NCBI GenBank assembly: GCA_028565635.1
Contig: JAOXYB010061679.1
Span: 1 to 10,623, forward strand
Direction: 5' to 3'
Origin: Phoronis ovalis
Taxonomy: Eukaryota > Phoronida > Phoronidae
Length of the DNA: 10,623 nt
Below are positions 1 to 7,754 of the stretch, one piece after another; position 1 is the first letter of the stretch; every line of letters starts with the position of its first letter. A program made the position numbers and the translations under genes. A model generated the notes under the pieces. It ran no database searches, was not told where the DNA came from, and saw only the letters and a program-made list of their open reading frames with translations.

Positions 1-39
1 TCTACTGGGCTTTACACCACGCTTCTTTCGAGTAGCCAT
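1..39 (-). CDS. Partial 5' coding end of a minus-strand gene, basic N-terminus
   Basis: Reading leftwards from the ATG at 39-37, 13 codons stay open to the window edge and give MATRKKRGVKPSR. The ATG lies in GAAAATGGC (A at -3, G at +4), a favourable animal start context. The peptide is strongly basic (six K/R in 13), like the start of a nuclear protein. From memory, vertebrate RNF4, a SUMO-targeted RING ubiquitin ligase, begins with M-S-T-R-K-R-R-G and has S-R a few residues later, so the pattern M-x-T-R-K-x-R-G...S-R is shared. Short basic stretches match easily by chance, so this is only a hint and no symbol is given. The rest of the protein is outside the window. The start is preceded by an overlapping out-of-frame ORF and by candidate promoter and acceptor signals listed separately. 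The plus strand also reads open here, but without a start or any recognisable protein. Confidence 0.4.
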   Translation of the reverse strand, partial: MATRKKRGVKPSR

Positions 40-106
40 TTTCCCAGGAGTTGTGATGTTGATCTAGGTCAAATGACATATATGGTAGGAGGGGCGAATA
101 TGTCAT
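2..106 (-). other. Upstream ORF overlapping the edge gene's start
   Basis: An ATG at 106-104 opens a 34-codon frame that runs through the start of the MATRKK frame in another register and stops at TAG (4-2). A second in-frame ATG follows nine codons later. If the leader of the edge gene includes this stretch, ribosomes starting here would pass the main ATG out of frame, which usually lowers translation of the main product. The 34-residue product is not recognised. It could also be the real coding frame of a tiny protein, but the second ATG has the better context. Whether the leader reaches position 106 is not known from the sequence. Confidence 0.25.
73..106. repeat. 9-bp perfect inverted repeat 34-67 bases upstream of the edge ATG
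   Basis: ATGACATAT at 73-81 is exactly reverse-complemented by ATATGTCAT at 98-106, with a 16-base purine-rich interval (pyrimidine-rich on the minus strand). In RNA this would be a 9-bp stem with a 16-base loop in the leader of the minus-strand gene, and the upstream ATG sits in the stem. As DNA it could be a symmetric binding site, since TGACATA resembles a bZIP half-site. The repeat itself is seen directly; a role is inference. Confidence 0.55.
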
Positions 107-160
107 GTGATTTCTAGCAAAGTCGGATTTTTCCCGGTCTTCAGAAAAAGCTATTTTTTC

Positions 161-183
161 ACTAAAATCGACGAGAAAAGTGA
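161..183 (-). other. Possible 3' splice site ahead of the edge gene
   Basis: On the minus strand a pyrimidine-rich run (CTTTTCTCGTCGATTTTAG) ends in AG at 163-162. A branch-point-like CTCAC lies just upstream. Splicing here would give a leader of about 120 bases before the MATRKK ATG, and would make the DNA to the right an intron leading back to an upstream 5' exon. The tract is interrupted by G and A residues, so the site is only moderate. The competing reading is that transcription starts at the TATA-type promoter near 581-588 and no intron is used. Confidence 0.25.
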
Positions 184-550
184 GAATTTATTTGTCATTG
201 GTCTACCTCTATTTGCCACTTTGACTTTTACCAAGTTCATTTTAAAATCGGGTCAAAAATAATATCTCATTCTCTAAAAAGTGCCAATAGGTCCTGGCTC
301 AGCTCTGCTGGATATTAGAAATTTATCTAAAAACTTAAAGTGCTTCAAATTAAAAATATTTATGGAAACTTTTAACAGAAAAAAGTAAATAAATTCCAGA
401 TGAAACAGTGCTGGTGGACTATCATCTTGAAATATATTTGTAAAAGGAGAAGCAATATTAACTGAACTGTACATATTTGTTTAAGCTAGTTGAGCATGTA
501 AAGTTCTTCTTGACAGAATCTCTCAATTTATGTTACATGTATTACTAAAT
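184..550. other. AT-rich stretch, no recognisable gene
   Basis: This lies between the edge gene and the candidate promoter. A minus-strand frame of 66 codons (474-274) starts with MYSSVNIASPF and ends with RAEPGPIGTF. It is rich in F, L, I and K, as expected from AT-rich random DNA, and matches no family I know. If transcription starts near 557, this frame would lie in the leader as a long upstream ORF. Nothing else is visible. Confidence 0.4.
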
Positions 551-625
551 GGTTAATGGCCAAATGACAGGATGACTAAATTTATATACCACCCCCGGGA
601 AACCACCCCAGTCATGAGCCAATCA
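551..625 (-). promoter_or_regulatory. TATA/CCAAT promoter-like arrangement facing the edge gene
   Basis: Read on the minus strand, the elements come in classical order: a reversed CCAAT box in TGATTGG (625-619), two GT-type boxes (GGGGTGG ending near 603, and GGGGGTGG at 596-589), the TATA box TATATAAA (588-581), and an initiator-like GCCATT whose A is at 557. The TATA box begins 31 bases before that A and the CCAAT box about 62 to 68 bases before it, both normal for animal RNA polymerase II promoters. It points at the MATRKK start about 520 bases downstream. TATA-like strings are common in AT-rich DNA, but the GC boxes and spacing are not. Part of the same block is open as a plus-strand reading frame. 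Confidence 0.35.
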
Positions 626-715
626 ACTCTTCGGGTGACCACACACACGGCTCCTCATCAAGGTCTTTCAAGCGCCAGAGAATTTATACAATTTATTTTT
701 TCTATTAATCAATAG
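572..715 (+). other. GC-raised block with a 47-codon reading frame
   Basis: About 90 bases (590-680) are clearly richer in G+C and CpG than the flanks and begin and end abruptly. On the plus strand a frame from ATG 572 to TAG 715 covers it with 47 codons; its middle reads YHPRETTPVMSQ and continues with RVTTHTAPHQGLSSAREF, a composition unlike the F/I/K-rich noise elsewhere. I recognise no family. It could be an exon fragment, the remnant of a transposable element, or only the promoter block described on the other strand. The length is within chance, so coding is not claimed. Confidence 0.2.
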
Positions 716-1633
716 TATCAGTCTAAGTCCACCCAGTAAATAATCCTGGATCCATCTTTTCATTTTTTTAGTGGCAATGCTACTGGAATAAAATGAAGCC
801 TGTGTGTTTAAGCTCCTGGAAACAAGTGGGAAATATGTTCTTGTGCACTTTGCAAAAATATAAATATGGAAGATAGTGGGGTCAACAAAAACAGAGAAGT
901 GTGAGAATCCAACACAAATTTCATACTATATATAAAAACATCAATAGATTTAAAGTAAAACTTAAACATTGAAATACATATGTTTTTTCATATGGCATAG
1001 AAGAAACATGTAGTCACTGCAAGTTTAATAATTAGGTTAAAAGCAAACTCTTACCTCTGTAATCATGTTCAAGTGATCACTGGTGTTAAGAATGGGTTAC
1101 TTTTTTAAGATGTTTTAGAAATCTTTGATAGAACTTTGCCGTTCAGCTGCAGCAGTTGTTCTAATCACTTTCCCTTGGCTTTACTCTTATAATTAAAAAA
1201 TTCCTGGAGTTTAAATTAGAACTTAATATTATTTGCCTTAATTTACACAATTATTTTTACTAATTTCAGAAAAGTTTCTATTTCACAGGATTGCAAAGCA
1301 AATTGTTATTCCAAGTCCCTAAATTTTTTATCGGTATTCTTTTTACTTAATTATGCCTTACATCACTTTACTTCAAAATATCAGATTGCTTTGTAGCTCA
1401 TATTCTAGTTACATCAAAATGTAAACTGAACTTATTCTTATAGCTGGCAAACATAAATCTCCCACAGAAACATTTTACAAATTTCCTTCCTTCAAAGCTG
1501 TCTTTTGTTTGGAACAAAAACTTTTTCCATCAGTTTTTCATTGGAGTAAGATGTTTGCAAATGAAACCATATGCTTAAAGCCACTGAATTGGGTCTGGAG
1601 GGTTGCGGTAATCTGCCTTATGACATCATCAGT
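716..1633. other. AT-rich non-coding stretch
   Basis: No recognisable gene, repeat array or RNA. The only structured item is a strong minus-strand splice donor at 1055/1054, listed separately. A minus-strand fragment near 1150-1120 reads TTAAAERQSSIKDF before a stop, too short to support. Confidence 0.5.
1044..1066 (-). other. Strong minus-strand 5' splice site motif after a short ATG frame
   Basis: On the minus strand ATGATTACAGAG is followed by GTAAGAG, so the boundary would lie between 1055 and 1054. GAG|GTAAGAG is close to the animal donor consensus. The ATG at 1066 makes it a possible initiator exon encoding only M-I-T-E before the intron. An AG|GTAAG heptamer is expected about once per 20 kb of one strand at this base composition (estimated from an AT content of about 69 percent), so one occurrence alone is not significant. 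It gains interest because a second lies on the same strand at 7366. Confidence 0.2.
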
Positions 1634-1636
1634 GGT

Positions 1637-1840
1637 TATAAATACACCTAAATCACTGTTGGTGTGACCTATACCATCACCATGGTTAGTTATCTTCCCA
1701 TTAAAGTTTATGTAAAGGTTTCATTTAACGTCAGCAAGAAAATACAGAAAATGACAGTAAAATCTGTGTTGCTTGGCTCCTTGAAAGATCATTATACAGG
1801 ATATAAATTTGAAGAGACCACATTACAGCTATTTATTTAA
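1637..1840 (+). other. TATA-like box followed by a 52-codon frame in strong start context
   Basis: TATAAATA at 1637-1644 is preceded by a bZIP-type TGACATCA (1621-1628). It is followed 38 bases after its last base by ATG 1682 in TCACCATGG, a near-ideal Kozak context. The frame runs 52 codons to TAA at 1840, beginning MVSYLPIKVYVKVSFNVS and containing GSLKDHYTGYKFEE. It is basic, with alternating hydrophobic residues and no obvious signal peptide or membrane span. The frame is also open for ten codons upstream of the ATG. A start about 30 bases below the TATA box would leave a leader of only about 15 bases. Open frames of this length arise by chance in AT-rich DNA, and I recognise no family. 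Confidence 0.15.
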
Positions 1841-2233
1841 TAATACAGAGTTTATTTTTTCTTTTACTGCCTAAAATAGTAACTATAAGCTGAATAAACA
1901 TTTTTTCTAGACTGACACAAAATATGTCCCACTAATATTGTTTATCAAATATGTTATTTTATCAAGAGACAGCTGAAAGACAAAGTATTTGGTAATGAAG
2001 TCAGTTTTCAATTGTTTTTTTTAAATTGTTGTTTACTAGGCTATAGTATTTTTCACAGACAAAGATATATAAAATAGTTATAACATTTTTTTTAAATCAT
2101 TAAAACTGGATATATTTTTCATACACATATTAAATTAATGTTTTTTCCTTTTATGTAAAGTAAATAAGGTTCACCACTTAAGATTTTAGTTATGAGAACA
2201 TTTTTAATATTGATTTTAAAAAGGAATATTTTA
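1841..2233. other. AT-rich stretch, nothing recognisable
   Basis: Runs of T and A with stops in all frames. No repeat, RNA or splice pair stands out. Confidence 0.6.
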
Positions 2234-2296
2234 ACTTTCGGCAGTTAACGCTGCTGCTATTTCGGAGGCATCTATTTTACCAGCGTTGATGTGATT
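2234..2296 (-). pseudogene. Possible EF-hand fragment
   Basis: A small island with four CpGs in AT-rich surroundings reads, on the minus strand, as 21 open codons bounded by stops. Its core is GKIDASEIAAALTAES. This fits the second half of an EF-hand calcium-binding loop (G at position 6, I at 8, D at 9, E at 12) followed by the start of the exiting helix. The first half is poor: the residue expected to be Asp at loop position 5 is missing and position 1 would be His. The pattern G-x-I-D-A-x-E is also seen in the first EF hand of sorcin and related penta-EF-hand proteins. There is no start, no good acceptor before it and no clear donor, so if real it is a broken exon or pseudogene scrap. Chance is a serious alternative at this length. 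Confidence 0.2.
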
Positions 2297-3796
2297 TTAC
2301 AACTATGTTTTGAGTTTTTCTCAATTTCATATTTTGAACTCGTTGCTAGGATAATGACTCACACAGTCTAGCACTGAATGGTATATCCTGTGTATTTTTG
2401 TTTTTCTACCATTTGAACCTGTCACTAAAAATGAATCATAAACTATAATGTGTAATTTGGTCTTACTCTAATATTACAAATTCGCTAATTGAGCATAAGT
2501 GAAAACTTCCTAACGACTTAAAATTAGCTACAAACCATTAAAATAACAGACCTTGTTCTGTTTTCACAAGTACAGTGTGTATTAAACATTACTTACAGTA
2601 TCCTTATTAAAGCCACAATTCTTGGGTCAGTCTGTCTACAAATGAAGTTTTAATTAATCTTAACAAAGGTTTTTCATGTGAGAACAGACACCATCAACCG
2701 CATTACACTTGTTCGTTTATAAAAGAAAGAAAAAACTCCCTATAAGTTAATTATTGATAACTCGCTGGTTTCAATGATAAACTAGCTATCGAAACTAAAA
2801 GAAAATGTCCATACTAGTATAAATATCGCAGCCAATAAAATGTGGTTATGTATATTTACAAAAAATGGAAGGCCCCTTAAAATTTAATTTCTTTTGTTCG
2901 GTGTCCTAGTAGGAAATTACTGAATGCCCTAACAAAACGAGTCAACTGTCTTAGGGTATCATTTTAATGTTCACACAGTCACTTTGATAATAAAAACAGA
3001 ATTTCAGCAGAAAAAAACTTTTTTGCAATCCCAATCCAAGTAAAGAAATCTGCATTACTGTAACTATTTACAGCTTTGTTTTGGAAATAAAAACTGGCTA
3101 ATCACATGGAAATACGCTGATACATGATAGGTTAAAACAACAGGAGCATTTTGCAAAACATTGACTGAAATTGTTTGTAAAGCCTCTTACACTCCATTCA
3201 CACAACGAAATATCCAAATTGAATTGAAAATATATTAATTTACAAACAGATTTAGCAAATATCTGTTTGAAAACCCTATAATAAATAAATAACCCTAACT
3301 GGAAACGTTTTACACACATTTATAATTTTTGTATGTAGATTAGTTGGTCTCAATTGGTAGATGATGTGAGTTGGTTTGAGTATGGGATTTAGCTAAATTG
3401 ATTTATAAAAGTCGGATGCACCTTCAGACAAAACTCTATACTTGAATAAAGTAGTAAAAAAGTTGAAATTGATAAAAAAGTAGAAATGGCTTTTTTAAGA
3501 ACCAGTTGGAGTTTTATAAACATATGAATGGCACATGAGTAAATGGACAAAAATAACCTCAAGTATAAGATCCTGTGGTGTATTCAAACAACTACACAGA
3601 TGCTAAAGATATAGATAAACATGCTAAATATATGGAGTTAACTAGTATATAAAAGAAAACCTAGCTGCCAAATGAAAATGTGTTGCATCCTTGATCAACT
3701 AATTTCACCCTCTGTCCAGCCTCCATAAGTGGATTCTCCATAAATATTAAATGGACGTTAAACATCTGCAATTTTTGAGTGGTGTAGGGGGTGCAA
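2297..3796. other. AT-rich non-coding stretch
   Basis: No supportable gene. A consensus AP-1 site TGACTCA lies at 2355-2361. A minus-strand frame of 73 codons (3319-3098) has nine cysteines, six of them in its last 20 residues, but no signal peptide, no good start context and no family match; it is treated as chance. A tRNA-like box A string at 3345-3358 lacks a proper partner box. Confidence 0.5.
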
Positions 3797-3952
3797 TGCT
3801 CCCACTTAAAAACTGCAAATGCTCCTTGCTCCCACTTAAAGAGTCAGTTCGCTTTTAAGAGGCAAGGTAAAAAAGTCGATGTTCGCATTTAAGAGTCAAA
3901 TGGATGCTTGCGTGCTCGTACTTAACAGATCGCAATGCTCGCTACTCACAAA
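3797..3952. repeat. Decayed minisatellite, six degenerate units
   Basis: Six related units begin at about 3797, 3827, 3846, 3880, 3913 and 3936. The first two share TGCTCCCACTTAAA exactly. The third and fourth read GTTCGCTTTTAAGAGGCAA and GTTCGCATTTAAGAGTCAA. The last two read TGCTCGTACTTAACAGATC and TGCTCGCTACTCAC. The shared core is about TGCTCGCACTTAAGAGTCAA. Unit spacing varies (30, 19, 34, 33 and 23 bases), so the array is old and has suffered indels. It is richer in G+C and CpG than its flanks and ends next to a run of seven C (3955-3961). The flanks also carry a loose inverted similarity (TTTTTGAGTGG against CTACTCACAAAAA), which could mean the array came in with a mobile element. Confidence 0.75.
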
Positions 3953-5292
3953 AACCCCCCCAAAGCCCTCATCCGTACCTTTCAGAAACCTTTTTCCAGA
4001 TTTTGCATGTTTTTACTTGAAGAAGAACAGAAAGATAACATAAGCTTTCAAACTTATCTGGTATTAGTTTTTTAATTAAATACAAATTAATTAAAACAAC
4101 AAAAATGTTTACGTGCCTGGACACAAGGAATGTCTATAAATAACCAATCTTCCACATATAAAAACCATAATTTGATATTTATGGCACATAAAAATTAGAT
4201 CATCTATCTTATAAAATGTTAATTATGGTCTATTTATACTATTTCTGATGTCATAGCTTGATCTTTGATCTCTTTCAGACATACAGATTATTAATAAATT
4301 AACACATTTGGGTTATAAATAATATTTTATCCATGTCTTGGCATGATTAAATAAACAGCAGTCATGTACACTTTTTGAAACAAAATTTGAATGTGTTTTT
4401 GGATGACTTTTTAAATCAGTCTATGGATGGAAAACAGATTTTCTTGTCACCTTTTTAAAATATCTTAGTAAGACCATAAGTTTAGGACTTTTGCCAAATT
4501 TAAAAATCACAAACCAAGAAGTAAATTATTAAGAGGAAACTCCTAATGCTACTTATACCTGGATATAAATTTTCATTTGCTACTTGGGTGTTAGAAAATG
4601 GATTATAGAAAACAGATTGGAAAATTATTAAGGTGTTGGGAGAATTATTTTACATATTAATTAACAGTCTGAAATAAATGCTGGACATCCTAGTGTGTAA
4701 GCAAATAAATGAAATAAAGTCCAGACGAAGGTATATATACACAAGTTGACTGAGTGGATCAGTGATAAATATAGTTGTAATTATTATAATTATAGATAAT
4801 TAATAGCTAGAGTTGAATGAAACAAGTAGAACACTTCTTTTAGTTAACGTTTCCACATTATATTTAAAATGATAAATCTATAAGTTAACAATATTATGCA
4901 TTTGAGTGTTCTATTTGCTTTATTCAACTGTTACTTTGCAAGCATAAGTTTCCTTCATTTTATTTCAAATTCAGTTTACTGAGAGGTTAACTAACAAGTA
5001 GTTCTTATTGGTTAACTGCATAGACTGATGTTCTATCTGTCCAGAGTCAAATGTGTTATATAGCCAACTACATATGGTTTAATTACCTATACAGTAGCAT
5101 TCAAATAAATTTACATTGTGTTTTGACTTTTGAGGTACTGAGAAGTAATCATTCAAAAACTAGTTTACTAGGCAGCCTCAAAACATACTTCCCTATACCA
5201 TGCTGTTATGTGATTAAGTAATGATCCTGTTTTCAAGGGTATAACATTTTTGTTGTGCACTTCTGTTGAATATAACTTTTTATTGATACATA
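3953..5292. other. AT-rich stretch, nothing coding
   Basis: No recognisable gene or RNA. TAATTAT and ATAATTA (4778-4792) form a short AT palindrome around one base within a TAAT-rich patch, and GTATATATAC at 4730-4739 is a palindrome. Both are expected at this composition. Confidence 0.6.
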
Positions 5293-5306
5293 CTGCCACC
5301 TGGTGA
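5293..5306 (-). promoter_or_regulatory. CTCF-type zinc-finger motif
   Basis: CTGCCACCTGGTGA matches the reverse complement of the animal CTCF core (CTGCC-M-Y-CT-R-S-TGG) at 13 of 14 positions, so the motif reads forward on the minus strand. CTCF is an insulator and loop-anchor protein conserved across bilaterian animals. The site is an isolated GC-rich string in AT-rich DNA, which makes it stand out. CACCTG inside it is also an E-box/Snail-type site. Such strings also occur in dispersed repeats, so binding is only inferred. Confidence 0.35.
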
Positions 5307-6684
5307 AGGATATACTAACAAGCATTCATTCTGCTTTAATAGAAGCACAAGTTCAATTATCTTAAAAGTAATTTTTTCCAAATGTCAAGAGGCCAAAACA
5401 TTTGTTTGAAATCTTTTTTTAAGTAAAGTCAATAATTCCATTCACTTCTAAATCCTTAGATATGCAACCTCTATCTAGAAATACTGCAAATCTTATATAA
5501 AGCTATTTGTTGAGTGTACATAGATTTACTATTAAAGAACAAAAAATTCTAAGACGATTTACAAGCATAGTAAGTACAATGAAACTTAATCAATTTCTGA
5601 TTTGTATGAATGAAGCACTTTCACAAGAATTGTAAACTGTATACAAATGGCTTCAAGCACAATCTGTTTGTAAAACAAGGAAAAAATGAGTCATGAGAAT
5701 CAGGAACTATAGGCAATAGATACACAAATGCAGAATTATTTAGAATAAATTCTGAACATCCATTAACTGAAAAACATTAAAAAAACAGAGATTGATTGAC
5801 TAAATGCTTTAGGTACAAAAGCAAAGAACATGTTATATATAGGTTATCTCTTCCTACATAATCACTACCACACAGAAAATTGCTACGAGCCAAACATGCC
5901 AATTTGTAATGATGCTTATAACTTTTGCCATTACCCACATGGAACAGTGGCCTGTTTTTTTTCAAATAGCTGCATTGACTTCAGATTAGCATTTGTTACG
6001 GTATTTTAATTTCCTCAGGTAAATGAGCAGACATAATTAAAAGTTTAATCTTCTGTGTACACAAAAAACGTAATATGCAGTATTTGCATAAACGCCTTAC
6101 TTGACAGTAACAGTATGGTTCATATATATCTTATTGTACATTTAAAATTATACAATAATGTTGAATAAAAATACTTAGTGTGGTAACCACAAAATAATAA
6201 TACATTTAAACTATGTCTAACCTTTTAGAATTAGAAAACAAATCAAATTTTTGTTAAAAATAAATTTCTGTGACATAAGTTTCAACAAGTCACTTTCAGC
6301 CAAAAATGTGCAAGCATTAGTTGTACTGTTTCAAAAACTGTTGCATTCCAAACAATGTTTACACACATGATAAATACTCTTACTACTTTATGATACTGTT
6401 ATCATATTTTTTTAATTCATACCTTCTTGTTTTTTGTGGTACATGAGAGCAAACAAAACTCAACAAAGTTCAGAACAACTCTACTTCTCTTCAATTTGGA
6501 ATCAACTTCCATCTTTAAAACGAACAGATAACCGGAAACTTAACACATCTTGCTATCTTGAATTAATTTACGCAAGTGCGTTTTTGCTTTTTCCAATTTG
6601 CCTCTTGAGAGACACATGGTGTTTAAACAATGCATGGCGCATGGGGATCAAGAAACTATATATTATGTAAATTATGTAATATAC
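5307..6684. other. AT-rich non-coding stretch
   Basis: No supported gene. A perfect octamer ATTTGCAT lies at 6082-6089. A plus-strand frame of 78 codons (6434-6670) contains SSIWNQLPSLKRT, a string recalling the conserved W-N-x-L-P near the end of many LINE reverse transcriptases, but nothing around it matches. A minus-strand 62-codon frame (5965-5777) is unremarkable. Confidence 0.5.
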
Positions 6685-6712
6685 ATTTAAACACGTTGAT
6701 AAACGTTTAAAT
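6685..6712. repeat. Short imperfect inverted repeat
   Basis: ATTTAAACACGTT (6685-6697) pairs with AAACGTTTAAAT (6701-6712) across a three-base loop, with a two-base bulge. It is compact and could fold as a hairpin, but it is AT-rich and may be chance. Confidence 0.4.
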
Positions 6713-6803
6713 ACAAATATAAACATGTAAAAAAAAAATTAATTTTTTATGCCATCAGTTACTGTTAACTTATTTATACAATAATGCTGTTATGCCATGG
6801 ATG

Positions 6804-6854
6804 CTTCCTGCATGAGGCCACCTCCTTACTAGTTGTGTCTAATAATGCAGGAAG
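6804..6854. promoter_or_regulatory. Inverted pair of ETS-type sites near a homeodomain site
   Basis: CTTCCTGCAT (6804-6813) and ATGCAGGAAG (6845-6854) are exact reverse complements 31 bases apart, each carrying the ETS-family core GGAA in CAGGAAG. A palindromic CTAATTAG (6856-6863), a homeodomain-type site, follows two bases later. The block between is GC-richer than its flanks. This grouping resembles a small cis-regulatory module; function is inference. The right arm also ends in a TGCAG| acceptor-like string, and a plus-strand frame stays open from there to a GAG|GTAACA donor-like site at 6941, so a 91-base exon is an alternative reading. Confidence 0.3.
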
Positions 6855-6863
6855 ACTCTAATT

Positions 6864-7365
6864 AGCAGTTTATATGTTCAAGGTCTCGAGATACATCAAG
6901 GTACATATCTATATTTCAAAACTAAGTATACGTTTAAAGAGGTAACATTCTAAACTTTACAATTCATGAGATTGTTTGAATTCAATTTTCAAAAAAATAT
7001 AAATTAAAAACGCCTTCACCTACGAAGTTGAAATTTTGCACAAATAATCTTTGTATACACATCTTTTTGAGCAGTTTTAACTTTGCAGATGGAGGGTGTA
7101 TGACTTATATTTTTTTAAATTATTATTTGAAAAGACAACTTTTTTCCAAAATGCTGCTTAGTAGATAAAGCAAACTATTTTCAACCTTTGTCCTGGGTTT
7201 ATAAAATTTAAAGTACAATTTTCCCAAAAATTTGTATTTTTCACATGTTTCTCTTGTTTCTCGATTATGAAAATTAGTGAAGCAAGTTATTTACAGTCAA
7301 ATTTCACTATCACAAAAATAAACATTTTACCCTACACACAATGATCTTGGTACAATTATGCTTAC
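6864..7365. other. AT-rich stretch, no firm feature
   Basis: Apart from the weak plus-strand exon possibility ending at 6941 (frame contains SSLYVQGLEIHQGTYLYFKT), nothing is recognisable. Confidence 0.5.
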
Positions 7366-7424
7366 CTTTTAAAGCTGTCAGCTGAGTTTGACTCCAATGA
7401 TGCTAAATTATCCCAAAATGGCAT
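7366..7424 (-). CDS. Candidate short exon, unrecognised protein
   Basis: On the minus strand an ATG at 7424 in GGGGGATGCC (G at -3) opens MPFWDNLASLESNSADSFK, and the two bases after it end at a strong donor, AAG|GTAAGC, with the boundary between 7366 and 7365. The composition (W, D, N, E, S, A) is unlike the noise frames around it. Two structures are possible: an initiator exon beginning at this ATG, or an internal 63-base exon using the AG at 7430-7429, whose pyrimidine tract is poor and has another AG ten bases upstream. Without splicing the frame would stop two codons after the lysine (AGG, then TAA overlapping the donor), which fits a real exon end but could be chance. I recognise no family. 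It lies on the same strand as both edge signals, so it could be an alternative first exon of that gene. Confidence 0.3.
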
Positions 7425-7754
7425 CCCCCTAATATTAACTAATAATAAAGATTGTAAGTAGCAAATAAACACATCATTAATTTATGCATTGTTGGAGAAT
7501 AGGTTTTTATAGTATAGTGTAACTCTAGTAATCAGCTAAGTAATCTCAGTGCAACTGTCCTTTAATATATTGAATTATCACCCCATGTGCTGGCAGTCTC
7601 CTATAGTGTTATCTAATAGTTAAAATTCCAATTAGTGGATGCAATATCAATATCTTATTTAGTAAATGTATTGTTTTTGAATAGAATTTACATAGTAACG
7701 TAATTGGTAGTTATATATTAAGACTCTTAGTAAATTTTTCATGAATTCCTCGAA
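7425..7754. other. AT-rich stretch, nothing seen
   Basis: No repeat, RNA or exon-like string beyond the poor acceptor noted for the neighbouring candidate exon. Confidence 0.6.

Noticed and set aside
274-474. Minus-strand 66-codon frame as a gene
   Set aside because: Hydrophobic AT-driven composition, no family match, and chance length. Kept only as a possible upstream ORF if the 551-625 promoter is used.
2562-2625. Minus-strand ACT|GTAAGT donor near 2591 after a frame reading TDPRIVALIRI
   Set aside because: The donor lacks the usual AG before GT, the implied exon is only about 35 bases, and nothing else supports it.
3098-3319. Minus-strand 73-codon frame rich in cysteine
   Set aside because: No signal peptide, poor start context, F/I/L/K-rich noise composition, and a length expected by chance. 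The cysteines alone do not make a secreted peptide.
3345-3385. tRNA-like string TGGTCTCAATTGGTAGA with a GGTTTGAG box farther on
   Set aside because: The box B match is poor, the boxes are only about 28 bases apart, and no acceptor stem or cloverleaf can be drawn. At most it is a scrap of a tRNA-derived repeat.
6434-6670. Plus-strand frame with W-N-Q-L-P, like the tail of LINE reverse transcriptases
   Set aside because: Only five residues fit, nothing upstream resembles a reverse transcriptase, and the following F-K region typical of the family is absent.
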